Positions 1-13,182 of a DNA stretch of 64,000 nt are shown one piece after another. This DNA comes from Acanthochlamys bracteata (taxonomy: Eukaryota; Streptophyta; Magnoliopsida; Pandanales; Velloziaceae), in assembly GCA_019914995.1 (NCBI GenBank), contig CM034126.1, positions 14,761,001 to 14,825,000 of the forward strand, written 5' to 3'. The translations under genes were made by a program, and so were the position numbers. How positions within the stretch are numbered: position 1 is the stretch's first letter; every line of letters begins with the position of its first letter. The notes under the pieces were generated by a model. That model searched no databases. It was not told where the DNA came from and saw only the letters and a list, made by a program, of their open reading frames with translations.

Positions 1-348
1 GGTTACATGATCAAGAACCATGAAAGATATGTAGGTATATGTGCTTAATTCTAAGATGTTTAGATTAATACTAATGATTGGAAAAGTGCAAGGAAGACAC
101 TGTCTTTATTGAACGCCAATGGTGGACCTTAAACTCATTTCTAACTAAGATAAGAATTCACTTGCTTTTGCTTTCATCAGTTAGTAGGGATCTCTTGTCG
201 GTTATAGCTGTGAACGTTCAAATAGTCTGCCTTGAGTTGGACAATGCATTCGAATTTCATATGATTGAATTAATTTCTATGAGGCATTATGAGCTAGTTT
301 CTCCACCCATTCAGCGGTTGAACTTTTGTTTTTTTCTAATTCTACTAG
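1..348 (+). other. Intron of the myotubularin-like gene
   Basis: AT-rich, pyrimidine-rich sequence ending in a good acceptor (tctactag) directly before the first visible exon. A 100-codon open frame here (78-380) shows no family resemblance and is probably chance. The preceding coding exon is not in the window. Confidence 0.7.
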
Positions 349-3300
349 GGTCATGGAGTTGTTCTTGTGAACACAGATGAAGCAGGTACATTGTCTGTGA
401 CAAACTTCCGTTTACTTTTTGTGGTAAGTACTCTTTTTTCTATTTCAATTGATTTTTTTTCCACATGCTTCACATGCACAAATGGTGACCTCGAAGCTGT
501 AGTTTTAGATGGCTGACTGTGTTAGATTTGATATAGCCGCTGATGCAGATTAGGTTTTAATTTAGGGAAGTTACATATTTATTCTATTATGATCTGTGAG
601 CAATGGAGCTCCTGTGCTGTTTTTTTGTTTTGTGGATTTCATATTTACTTCTTTGTCTACACTGTAGAATAATATCAAAAGCTGCAGCTGGATTTATGAC
701 TTACTTCAGACTGCTATAATTTATAGAAGGGCTTGATGTTAACAAGCTATTGGATTTCCTTGACTTACTTTCTATTTAAAGAATATGCAATATGACTTGC
801 TTCCGGGGAAGAAATGAGCTAGCAAGTACTTGACATTGTCCTGTTGTTGCACTTGGTTTTAAAATAATATCAGAAGGTGGTTCTTTTGATAGACCCTCGC
901 CAGGATCCTTGTGAACCTCCTTGGGGGATAAGCTACATATGAGTTTGCTGCTACTGTTTCTAGAGGATAGTACTCACCATAATTGGCAGTGTTGGAAATA
1001 GATGAGTTTAGTATTTGCTTTTTTTTTTTTGCAAGAAAAAAAGGATTCAGTGTCATCTATATCTATGGTGAGGGACTTTAATGGTAGAATGACCTAATGC
1101 AGCTAATTTTTTGGTACTCGGTTGGAACTAGGGCCTTGAGGTCCCAAATATGAGATTTACACCATTCTTTCAAGAGTGTGAGGCTTGTAATGTTTGAGCA
1201 GTGGTGATATTGCTAGAATGTAGCTAGGTTTACATGCTAGATGCTTGTTATCTAAAAGGTTAGAACTCCTTGTGATGTTCTATAAGCACCATATGGATGA
1301 CAGTTTTACTCATCTTGATGCTCATTTATTCCTGAAACTCTGAAATCCAGAACGACTTGATATCAAGCATCCTACTTAGGGGATACTATCGGAAACTATC
1401 TTGAATCTGCTTTTTAAAGAATTTGAGTTGCCTGAAAGATTAGAGGCTAATGAGCGTAGGTAGATATAGACTAGAGAGACTTAACCTATGCGCACTGAGT
1501 TTGTTCCAGGTGACTTAGCATGTTGGGCAAATTAGGATGATAGGGGATCACCTGTATTTTTGTTAATTATTTATTTACTGCATGTTTGTTTTGGTTAATG
1601 ATCTACTGTTTCATATAAAAAATTTTAATTTCAGAGTGAGGTTTCGCGCAACATAATTGAACTTGGCACTATTCCGTTGGCAACTATTGAGAAGTTTAGC
1701 AAACAAGTAAGTCATCAAATGCTTTTTTAGAGCATAAGCATTGCATTGGCTCATTCGCTTGATTGATCTTTTGAAACCTTCCCCTAGTTGTGTCGGGGGC
1801 AGTTTTATGAAATTTGAGCAAATTTGCTCCTAGTTAGTTGCATCAGTAATATTCGTTTTCTCAGTTGATTATATTTCTTCTCTGGAAGGGAGTTCTTCAG
1901 CATCAATGACAGCCTACTGGCTTTACAAGATTCAGATTTTTTCTTAACACTCTTGAATTTTGTTCTGGGTGTATCTGATGTACTGCTTTTATTACTATTG
2001 CTGAAGACTTTTTTGTTTGTAGATTATTTCAAGTAGAGATATTGAGTAGGACAATTGTAACTTTAGAGAATCACAAGTTATAAGCTGTACCTGATAGTCG
2101 AAGGTAAATGCTGACTTAGGAGCAAGATCTCAATGACACATAATAGGGCAAAGTGGAGAGAAATTACTTTCCCAAGTTAAGCAAGTTCCAAAAATCTTTT
2201 TCTTCAAAAATTTAGCTTATATGATGTACTAACATGCTTATGTGTATATTCCTAAGTAAAAGCACAACTATAGATTGAATCATGATGAAGTCAACAATGA
2301 ATATTCTAAATTGATGTTGAAAAAGTTGCCTGTATAATCTTCTTTTTCTTTTGATTCCTTTTTTAGGATGACCACAATTTTTAGTCAAATATAAGGAGGC
2401 CAACTCTCATGTAATGCACGGTTTGTGAGTCAAACCCATTTGAAGATTTGATAATATAAATTTCTTTGTTCGTATCGAATTGTTTAAAATGAAAAGAATG
2501 CTTTGATACGGTTCCGGTCTCTCGTAATTTTTTTGTTTTTTGTTTTTGTGTGCTATCACAAATTTCAGAGGCAGTTTATCTGTGTATTTGTCTGCCATTC
2601 TTTTAACTTAACTGTTGGCCTTTATTGATAGGCCTCTAAGTTATCCCCAGCTCCAAGAAATTCTGACAAGATGCCATCATGCCGTCTTCTTCAAGTGATT
2701 GGTATTTTCTAATGTTTGTTGTAGTCTCTTTTTTTTCGTGTTCACTGGAATGTGTGCAAATCCTGGTGTCCTTGGCTTACTACTCATTGTTGATTGATTG
2801 TTACTCATGCAGGTAAAGATATGAGGATCATTGTATTTGGTTTTCGACCTAGAACTAAGCAGGTTGCTTCTAGAAGCTCCCTTTGTATATTGTTACTTTC
2901 TCCCTTGTATGTGTAATCCTGCTCGTTGTTCGTCATAGTGTCAAATAACTATTTTGCCGTTGTGCAAATAACTTTATGTTTAATATATCACATTGTAATC
3001 ATGTTTTGATTTTGTTATGCTGAGTTTAGGAACCTGCTTGCTTCCCAAACAGTCCTATTACATATAGTAAGAAAGAAAGTCATTAGTTGTTTCAATGTTT
3101 TTCATCTTCTATTAAGTAATCTACTGAATTTTTTTTCTGCAGAGACGTGCTGTCCATGAAGCGCTGTTGAGATATTCAAAACCAACTCATTTATGGGATC
3201 TCTATACTCTTACCTGCGGCACTTCTCAGTTCAGTAACGTGAATCCAAGACTGCGGTTATTGGACGAGTACTTTCGACTTCTCGGCAAAGGCTCCCTTCA

Positions 3301-6300
3301 CATAACTAGCAACATAGAAGACAACTTACAGACTGTGTCAAATGATTGGTGGAGACTTACTGCAATAAACTCAAATTACTCATTGTGCTCAACCTATCCG
3401 TCTATTTTGATGGTTCCCAAAAGCATCAGGTACTCAGTGAAGCTATTATAGTGATACCTTGGAGTCTAAAATTGATATTCAATTCTCCCTTGTATCCACT
3501 GCCGTTCTTTCTTATTCTTTCTTATATGTTTGCATTTCTTGTATGGGTGACACTAGCGATGAAGAAATACTTCAGGCTTCTACTTTCCGGGCAAGATGTA
3601 GGCTACCAGTAATATCGTGGTGTCATCCTGGTTAGTATACGTATGTCATGTTACTTCTTAAAACTTTTACTTTTTGCCTGTGATTTGTAAATAGCAGCCT
3701 CGATGCTCTAACTTTTACATAAAATAGGTAGCGGAGCTGTCCTTGCTCGATCTTCCCAACCACTTGTTGGTCTAATGATGAATATGAGAAGGCAAGCATA
3801 TGCCTCTTCTTTGTCATGATTTCTCATGAGTTATTATTATTATTATCATTATTTTACGTTATAAGTTTGTGAGATAGAAAGAATGACTCCTTTAAATTGA
3901 CGCGCAGCAATGCTGATGAGAAATTAGTTGCTTCACTATGCACCAGCGCTTTTGGAGAGAAGAAATCTCGAAGGTATTTGGTTAATTTGTTCTGTCCCTT
4001 TCCTTTATCTCTCCATTACATGTATCCAATTTGCTAATCAGCTGATTGGAGCATATATTTGCATCTGCATATCAGAGCCGTCTTTCTATTCCATTTTCCC
4101 TTCTTTGTAGTGTATGCATGCATGCATACATGACATGCCTTATTAACAAGTTTGTAAAGATACAATACATTTTGGGATTGGAATTTGTTGTTTCCACCAA
4201 GTTCAAGACTATTTTAGCAAACTTCCACCTAATCTCTCATCCCAGTGATAGCTAGTTTTTGTTATATATGCTGCATTCATTCAAAATATGATGCTATCTC
4301 TTGGCCTTCTAATTGTACCTTGCATGATGTGGTCGTATCTCAGGAAGCTTTACATCGCTGATGCAAGACCTAGAAAGAATGCTTTAGCAAATGGTGCAAT
4401 GGGAGGCGGTTCAGAATCATCAGCCAATTATTCTCAGGCAGAAGTCAGTATTATGCTATAAGTTAAAGCCATGTTCTGTATAAGACCTTCAGTATAGTTA
4501 ATGATCACTCTTTGCTGCTTTGGTGTTATTTTCAGGTTGTCTTTTTTGGTATTGATAACATCCATGCTATGAGAGAGAGCCTTTCTCGGCTTAGGGACTA
4601 TGTGGATACTCATGGAACGACATCATCAGATGGAATGTCATCGTTTTTGGTGATTGCTCATCACATATTAGCTTGTTGCAGTTTTCATGAGTCATATAGT
4701 TGCCTGCAGGCTACAACATTATTTTTTCTTTCCATTCTAATGCCAAGTTATCAACTTGTATATTGATATGACCAATGCTTGATAATTGAGCAACTTGTCT
4801 TGTTATCTTCCTCCCTACGCCATGTCAAATAGACCATATGATAAGTCGTTCTGTCAACTTGAAAGCTCACACTTAGCTGACTTTGAGTTCCATGCCTACT
4901 ATTTAGGTTAGTAATATTCAAATACTATTTCCTGGCGATGATATCAGGTTGCTCATGTTTTTCTTTCTGGGTTAAATACTACTAGCAGTAATTGAGTCAC
5001 AGGAGTTCGTCTGTTTTAAAAGTGTCAGCATGGGTCCATTTCTGACATGTCTAATCTGACTTAACAGAGAAATGGTGGATGGACCTGGGGCGGCGGTAAC
5101 CTCAGCAGTATGTCTGCTTCTGTTTCAACTCTTGGCGACAGTGGGTGGTTAATCCATGTTCAGAGTGTGCTTGCTGGTTCGGCTTGGATAGCTGCACGAG
5201 TTGCCCTAGAATCAGCTTCAGTTCTCGTGCACTGCAGGTTGTCTTCCTTATGTTCTTTCTCCTTCTCTTATGAGGATTTTTGACTTATCTGTTGTTTTTA
5301 TGTCGGCAGTTTTAAATTTCTTACATAGCTGTAGGTGGTTCTGTTGCTATCTATAGATATATTTGAGTCAAACATAATACAACTACATGCCTGTAGTTGC
5401 TTGTCTAGAAACTAAGTTGATTTTGTAATTTGTGGGTCTTCAGATTTAGGATTCTGTGCATGACAATATGTGCTGTTTGAATCGACATAATTTGAAGGAT
5501 TTGTTTTCTTGTTCAATAAAGAATAGTGAAAACAAGCTTAGTTTGTGAAATTTGTCTCTAGTTATCACAAAGAATCAAGTCATTGTGTGGACCCATAGAT
5601 TCTGTCCTTCAAGTAACAGTGCATCTTATTTATAAAGAAATCATTGTCGTTAATTTGTTTCTTTTCCTCCTCTTGTAGTGATGGATGGGATAGAACTACA
5701 CAGCTAGTATCACTTGCAAATTTGCTGCTTGACCCATACTATCGGACATTCAAAGGGTTTCAGGTACTTCAGAACCTTTCAGTTTTTCTCTTGTTTTACC
5801 TTTTATTTCTTTTCCTATGTTTATGCTAATAGAAGGAACCATTTCGCCAAGAAACATGCTGCACAGTCAGTGTCAGCGTTTGCAGCTTTATTTAATATAA
5901 TAATGCTGTCTCATTCTTCTGCTTTTGCAATTCTTTCTTTTAAGAGGATCTATTTCACGAAGAATTTGAAATGGTGCTGTAAATACTTGTCGATTTGATG
6001 ACAAAAGAAAGAAGTTTTATGCTTTGTTCTCTGGACAGGCGCTTGTGGAAAAGGATTGGCTGGCATTTGGTCATCCATTTGCTGATCGTATGGGAATTCC
6101 AACGATCTCTGGAAGTGGAACTACAACTCCTGTGTTGTCCAGACAATCGTCTTCAGCTAGCAATTTATCTACATCACCAATGCGCAACACTTCTTCGGTG
6201 TCTGCATCCTCTGCGGGAAATTCATCACATGGGCAGTCATCAAACAATTACTCTCCAATATTTCTGCAGGTATTTTATTTAGAATTGCTTAACAAAAGTT

Positions 6301-8894
6301 TATTACTCATTTTGCTATATTAATAACATTAACAGTAAGGACATCCTTTTATTTCTTTTTATGGACTGGTTTTGGAGTTAACTAAGCTGGTGTCTAACCT
6401 GAGAATTGTCCTATTTTCAGACAATATTTATCTGTTTAAGAATATTCCAGAGATGCTTTTGCAAATTTTGATGGCAGTATTATCTTAGCATGAGTTTGCA
6501 TAGTTGAATTGAGTCCTTAGTTGATTTTCTTAACTAATCTGTTTTGGTGATGGGGCCATACTTTCCCTGAAGGAGAAAAAAGTGATTGGTGGCATCTGTT
6601 TTGTTACATTGTTGATAGTGTTTAAGGGATTTTGAAGAGTTACACATCTGCACTCTGCAGTAGTAATCCACAAAGCAGCATATGTAGAGCTAATCCCTGC
6701 AACAGGCATTGGCTTGTAATTCTTCAGATATGTATATTTGTAAGGGCTGCATGCCGGTAGCAATATCTAGTTGATTCTTGCTTTAAGTCTTGGTTAAGAT
6801 GATTGGTAGTATCTAGTATGAAACCTTCCAAAGCAATCTAGATATTATAGAACGACAAGAAAAGTGGAATCTGCTCTAAAAATAAGACCTTCAGGTTGTT
6901 GACTTGATACCTTCTGGGATACTATGAGTCCTTACTTCTCTTTGATTAGTTAAATGCGTCTCAAATGTCAATGTGTCTGAGTTATGTATTTTGGTCCCTC
7001 CTGCAATTTACGTTTCATTTAGGAGCTACATTTTTTTGTTCAGCTTCTTGTTACTAAACAAATCACAATTTCCATTCGTGTATGAGACAACCTAACATCG
7101 AGTTATTCTGCAGTGGGTAGATTGTGTTTCGCAACTGCTGCGGATGTATCCATGTGCTTTTGAATTCTCTTCAGTAAGCATTACATTGCCGGATGTTGTT
7201 TTGCTCTTATCTGATTGTATTTTTGGTTAGTAATTCTATTTGTTCTCAATGCGCTAATTTTTACCTCCATTTTGGATGTAGGTTTTCTTAGTCGACTTCC
7301 TAGACTGTGTGCTGTCTTGTCGCTTCGGAAACTTCTTATGTAACAGGTACTCTTGATGTAGACTTATCCGAAAAACAGTCTATAACCATGCACATGCTCT
7401 TTGCTTTCTCTGTGTTACTATGGTAGGGATGTAGTGATAGCCTTTTTTTAGGAGCAAAAAAGAAGGAAAGTAAGGCACAAGGCTTTATTATTTCAGAAGA
7501 GTCATACAATAACTATCAGCTTTTGAGATACATTGCAAGTCAATAGTAGAATAATTCAACCAACAGTTTTCCAGCTAGTGATTGCCTAGTTTGTCTATAC
7601 AGGTTTAGCATTTTAGGTGAAGTTTCATACAGTTTAATATCTTCTGCCAATACAAGAAGCAATCTAATTCGTACTGCTCCTGTAGTATGTTTGAGTTTAT
7701 ATTACAGGATCACTAAGTAGCTTCTAAGTCAATTAGCTATTTGTTTGTGGTACTTGTTGTTGATGCGTATTGTCGTGTTTTAGATTATTTCGCATTTCAA
7801 CATTATGTATTTCCAAATAACTGCACAACTTTTTACTGAAGAAAGAATACTATATAATGATTCCTTCAATGTTAGATGGAAGAATATTTGCTCAGCTCCC
7901 TGATTCTCTGTACTGAGCCCTGATATTTTACTTTCAGTGAGAAGGAGAGGCAGCAAGCCCGTATTGCTGACGCTTGCGGGTGCATGTGGATTTACCTGGC
8001 TAGCTTACGTGTGACTGAGGATCATGATCACTTTAACATGTTCTATGATCCTGCAAAACATGATGGTCCACTACTTTCTCCAGCTGCTGCTCTAGCTCCA
8101 ACTATTTGGCCGCAATTTCATTTGCGTTGGGCATGCCCTAGTGAAGCACGTGCAGGAGAGTTGGAATCTCAGTGGCGCGTCATTAACCGAAAATATAAAG
8201 AAGTAGCAAAGGTAAGTTTCAGTCTATGTTTGACTTAGAGAAGTGTTTGCATGTATGTCAATTAAGCGTGGCCCTTTTGCAGTAGCTATGTTCTTATCAG
8301 ATCATGTAGAATAGTGCTGTTTTCAGTTGTGTTCTACATATACCTACTTATTTCCAGCATTGTTATTTGTCTGTATCGTTTCTCTTTTCTGCAATGATTC
8401 AGGCTAAAGAGGCTGCAGAGGCAAGGGCCAGAGAGTTTAAAACACAAATCGACTTACTTTCTGTTGAGTTGAAAAAGGAGAAAAATGCCACAACTTCTGC
8501 AATTACAGTGGCTAGAAGGGTGACCAGGGAGAAAGATATCATAAAACGTGCAATCCAGTCACTTGGATGTATGGTGCACATCTCAGGCAACAAGAACCAT
8601 TCTCTAAATTTAGGTCTTTTACCAGAATCAAAAGAGGTTCTTGCAACTCCTCGTAGAGGGGGATCTGATTTTAGTGGAACTGCAGATTACAGTGTTTCCA
8701 TCACTGCTGTTGAGGATAGTATCCTTCCTGACAATCAAATGAATAGCTTTTGTGAGACTCTATGCCCATTCCGTACAAGAGAGGGCTGTAAGTGGCCAGA
8801 AGCTGGATGTGCTCAACTCAGTAGTCAGTTTGTTGGAGTGACCGCCGACTTTGATGCCTTTGATCGCCTCTCAATCAATGATTCGTACTTCTGA
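349..8894 (+). CDS. MTM1/2-like: Myotubularin-like phosphoinositide 3-phosphatase (MTM1/MTM2 type), 5'-partial
   Basis: Myotubularins remove the 3-phosphate from PtdIns3P and PtdIns(3,5)P2 on membranes. Seventeen exons are legible: 349-423, 1635-1706, 2632-2701, 2813-2862, 3143-3429, 3557-3630, 3728-3791, 3908-3973, 4344-4443, 4536-4649, 5068-5237, 5679-5763, 6039-6269, 7114-7173, 7282-7346, 7938-8211, 8403-8894. They give about 782 residues, against roughly 840 for the Arabidopsis proteins, so the start codon and first exon lie upstream of the window. The first visible exon is GRAM/PH-like ([17 protein letters not shown]). The catalytic CX5R loop, HCSDGWDRT, is intact and is split by the intron after 5237. 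A Ser-rich linker (about 6110-6240) and a short coiled coil (8403-8560) precede the C-terminus. The intron after 3791 starts with GC. Family assignment is firm; MTM1 versus MTM2 is not resolved. Confidence 0.93.
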
Positions 8895-10362
8895 CTGGAG
8901 TGGTCTTAAAGCATTCAATATATGTTTCCTAGTGACTTTTAGCAAGTCCTTGCGGTTCTTCTGCGTTTTTGGATAGGTTTCAGATTGCACACGATTTTTA
9001 GTAGAATGCTATCTGAAATTTGCTGGAGAAGCTGCTTTGGTGATGTACATAAGGACGATCGACAGAGAGGTATGTGGCTGCAAGGTAGTACAAACTAGTG
9101 TTCACATTTCTTCCCGTTGATATTCACAATGAGAAGTGCAGCGTAAGCAAATAGGTTCTTCTAACGTAGGATCTAGCTAGCTTGCATGCTTGCCATTTGT
9201 ATGCCACTGTAAAGGACAATGGTCCTGTATTTTGTACAGTTTCCATCAGTTGTTCTCTCCCAATAAGTCATTGAGAAGAGTACACTTATTGATTTTGATT
9301 TTTTTTTTTTTTTGTTCTCATGAAGTTCTTTGTAAAACCGAACGGCATACTGTAACATTCTTTACTTGGAAGGGGAATTAAATTCTTTTACAATAGTCAT
9401 AAAATAGCTGCAGTCAGTTCTTATTAGATCTTGGCTAGCCTGATTTTTAGTTTTATTAACTGTTATTTTGGGAAACGTGTGATTTGTAAGGGTCGCGGTT
9501 TTCTGCAAGTTCCCTCTTGTTTTTAGTTGTAGAACTGTGCATCAGCTTGGCTGAGAAATAGATATCGTGGAATTTATGCAACGGAATTGCATTTAAGTGA
9601 AATACCACTGTTTCGTTGCTACTAGTTCTTTAGCGCAACAAGCAATTCCAAAACAAGCGGACAAAATATCAACAAGGTATAGACGATTGAGATTCCATTA
9701 AACAAATTCAAATGAGCATTCTCAGAATGAGAGAACTGAATATTTTCGGTACGTATTTCGAGTTCAAGTTGTTTGCAATCTATTTCATTCTCATTTTTTA
9801 CGTCTCTGATGATACTACTTCTGTTATTTGATACATTTGGTTTTGTTTTGCTGTTTTACCTTTATAGTTGAATTTTCCCTGTTCTTAATGAAAGCTTTGT
9901 ATGTGTTCTTTATCCAACTAATAATTTACTTGACAATATACGTTAAGACTGCTCCTGTATCAATAATTTATGTTTATTTTTCTAAATGAATACAAAATTT
10001 AGTTGAAAGTCGAAAAACATAAGCTACTAGTATTATTTGACGCCATATAATACGAAATTATTTTTTGCATGCAAGTATATAAAAAAGAAAAAAAAACTTT
10101 TAATTTTGTGAGTATAATTTAGGAGAGCATATGATGTTGAAGTTGCATCACTTAACTGTGATTGTGAAAGCAGGATTGTTGTAATAAGATATAATAATAA
10201 TCTTTTACTGAGTTTAGCTTTAAAGAAAATTTTTGAAATGCTAGACATCAGATTATGATTGTTGAAAGATGCAATTACGATGTAGTAACATGTAGATCAT
10301 GCCCTAAAAAATGACAGGAAGCAAGATACAACATGTTTCACTGTCTCATGCTGATAACACTA
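8895..10362. other. 3' flank of the myotubularin gene and intergenic spacer
   Basis: The first few hundred bases are probably 3' UTR (T-rich, with AATAAG/AATAAA-like signals near 9260 and 9590). The rest is AT-rich and repeat-poor, with A and T runs near 9300 and 10081-10098. I see no gene or transposon ends. The genes on either side are convergent. Confidence 0.6.
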
Positions 10363-12303
10363 TTACATTTTCTCTACCACCTTTTGTGAGCTAAGGTAAG
10401 CAGCAAGTGAGGCAAGTGTTTGATCAACAGCTTTATTCCAAATGTGTGTCAATTCCAGAGTGTAATTCCTTTTGCGCACAAAGTCTTCAGCCTGCAATGC
10501 AGAAATGCAAGCGGCAATTTTCATGTTGCTGACAGGACTAGAAAAGACAATAACTTAACCATAAAAGATAAGGCTCAAATTTTGTGCTAGAAAAGTTTAC
10601 AAGTAAAATAAATGCGCATTCAAAATCCTAGAAGAACATGTCAGTTAAATCATCTCAAAAAATTAAAGTCCCAACATGAATGAGAATCTTATTTTTTGTT
10701 AGGACTTTCATGATACTCTTTTAGTAAAGTACAAATCCTTGGAAAGCATACATCAAGTTATTTGTAAGTTGTAACCGAATAATGTTCACAAATTTCCTAT
10801 CAATAAAGTGTCATACTTTCTTTTCCACATTTACCACACTCATGTTTCTGTTTCAAAATGCTACATCAGGAACACCAATAACTAAAGCGGCTACATGCAC
10901 CATGACATGTCTGTAAAGATCACACAATCCAACCAAATTCCAAGTAAAACCACAACCATACTTATGCATTTGTCAATAGTATTGAAAATTATAGTAAGCT
11001 TATGAATAGTAACAGCAAAGTTTGAAGCCAATATTTCCTAGGGTTTATAAAGCACAATTTTCCTCTAGAACTTCAAGATTGAGAAAGAATTACAGAGGCT
11101 ACGTCCCTTGTGTCCTTCTCATAAATGGCATGATAGTAGTCAGACCTATATCTGATGTGCGCCACACATGTCTGTCTATTAAACATCAGTTTATCTCTGC
11201 ATCAACTGCAGGTTAACAATCTACAAGGACAAGGTCTTCCTTCACAGTTGTGGCCTTCCACCACTTCAAGTGTGGATTTATATATAATTATATGGCACAG
11301 TACCTATGTAAAAATAAACAAATAAGCTATACAATTTCATTCTTTTCATAACAGTTCACTCATGAGTCATGAGCTGAATTATGTTTCTATTCACTCAGCG
11401 CACTCTGTCAAATGGCCCAAAATGAAATCTATTTTAATAGCTATTTTCTTTCCCAAGCCAAATGCAGCATCAGAATGCTACAATAATAACCCCATAGTGG
11501 TAACCCATGCAAATCCAAATCCTAGAAAGGAACAAGTACAGAAGCTCATTACCACAACAAAATTTTCAAAAGAGAAAATTGTTAACTAAAAGATAGAAAG
11601 GTGTGATATCAACCTGGTAAGGAACAGTCTCAGCGGGCACATTTACAGCAATAGCTTTGTAGATATCCCTGTGCAGCTCAAACAGTAGCTCCAACGAACC
11701 CGCTCCCCAATGCCACCCTGAGAAGGCGCTCCTGCTCAGTGTAAGTTTTATGCCAAACATTTGAATCGCCATTACAGCACATAAAAAGCAGCTATTGAAC
11801 AATTATATCAACGGTAAATCATGTTCAACATTTTTTCTTCAAATTAGATTAACACCAAATGCAGAAATGTAGAATTTATTTTAATCTGGCTTTCCTGAAG
11901 ATTCACTAATTCTTCGAAAACAATTTGGAATTATGTTACATGGGCCTTGGTAGAGTTGGATGACCCATAACGTAACAAATTAAACAGATTCATGACACAA
12001 CTAACAGTTGAATAACCCTAGTAGCAGTAGAAGCTAAAAAACAGAATTTGATAATTTCTTATCAACTGCAACACATGTCCAACACTAAACACATCAATAC
12101 CAAAAATGGGAAAATTTAGAACTTTGATTAGGGCAACCTTGAACACTACGAAAGTTTTCAGAACAGTTTTGAACGAAACAAATTGGGAAAAAAAAAACTC
12201 GAATCTACTTCAAATTGGTATATATAATCGAAAATAAAGCCTAACCTGAGTAAGGTGGCTGATCATCGCCGACGATTAATGATTCCTCGTCGGTGAATTT
12301 GGC
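10363..12303 (-). CDS. Small conserved-looking gene of unknown function, start codon unresolved
   Basis: Three exons join in one frame: about 12303-12246, 11717-11614 and 10491-10363 (stop TAA at 10363-10365). The borders are clean GT-AG (CTCAG|GTTAG, CTCAG|GG, CAG|GTTGA, TTGCAG|GC). The product is about 100 residues, soluble, with a Trp/Gly-rich core (PPYSGWHWGAGS), an amphipathic stretch (LELLFELHRDIYKAI) and a basic-aromatic tail (FVRKRNYTLELTHIW). I do not recognise the family. The balanced composition and exact phase matching argue for a real gene. No ATG is in frame in the first exon: reading upstream gives ATT CAA TTT TCC GCA GCC and then a TAA at 12319-12321. The start must lie in an undetected upstream exon, use a near-cognate codon, or be hidden by a base error. 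The gene shares a divergent promoter with the coiled-coil gene at 13183. Confidence 0.6.
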
Positions 12304-12424
12304 TGCGGAAAATTGAATTTAAACACCGGCGTGCTTTGGAAAAAAAAGAAAACAAACGGAAGAAAGTAGAAAACATTTTTCATTTAAGCCTTGAAGTTAT
12401 AAAACTTTTGCAGGGAGACCATCA

Positions 12425-12495
12425 TTAATGGGCTTTGATCCATGCCCAGTAGGAAAAGCCCATTTTTTGTGGGCCGGGCTTGTTCCCGCCATATT
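12425..12495. promoter_or_regulatory. Divergent promoter with site II elements and an E2F-like box
   Basis: Between the small minus-strand gene and the plus-strand coiled-coil gene there are three TGGGCY/RGCCCA site II motifs (12429-12434, 12457-12462, 12470-12475) and TTCCCGCC at 12483-12490, matching the E2F core. Site II elements (TCP-type sites) are typical of genes expressed in dividing cells and of many plant housekeeping genes. The motifs are seen directly; shared control of both genes is inferred. Confidence 0.6.
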
Positions 12496-12499
12496 TGAT

Positions 12500-13182
12500 T
12501 GGTGCCGTTGAAATTGCGCCATTCTTTTATTTCTCAAACGTTGGAAAAGAAGGAAGCAAAAATAACACCACACAGAATAAGAAAAGAAAAGAAAAGAAAG
12601 CAGGTGTTTGTTTTTCCGCTGATTGCTCCATTAAACCAGGTCTCTTCCAATCCCTTTCATCTCAGAGTTTTATTTCTCATGATGTTCGGATATTTGTTTG
12701 ATTTCTTTTGGAATTCTTTTCTTTATATTGTTGGTTTTTCAAATTTCCACTTGTTACAGAGATTAGTTCGATCGTAGATACAAATTTTTATTTTTCTTTA
12801 TGTCTTCAATAGTTTCATTAGATAACATGTGAGGTTTCTTGCAATATAGAATTGTTTAATTTTAGGTTGGATCATAAGTAAGTAAATGCTTGTGTCGGAT
12901 TTGCTACTTGTTCTTTTATCTTGTCAATTAAGTGCGCGAGAAAGTTGAAAATGGATTCAATCTTCAGTGATCTGGATTGCGGATTATAAAGATTGATTTG
13001 TTCTCAGTAATCAGAGATTCTTGTTTGGAGAATGTTTCTTTGGGTCATCAGTTGTAGATACCATGTTTGATAAAATCCAGCATAGAACATTTGGAGGGTA
13101 TTCACGCACCAGTAATAGTCCGAATTGCTTTTAACTAACAAGTACATTAGCGATCAATTGCTGTAGGAAAATTAAGCAACGG
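12500..13182 (+). other. 5' UTR exon and leader intron of the coiled-coil gene
   Basis: A leader exon probably runs to about 12638 (ttaaaccag|gtctct). It is followed by a T-rich intron ending at ctgtag near 13166, just before the ATG at 13183. Leader introns of this size are common in plants. Short open frames here have no recognisable product. Confidence 0.5.
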
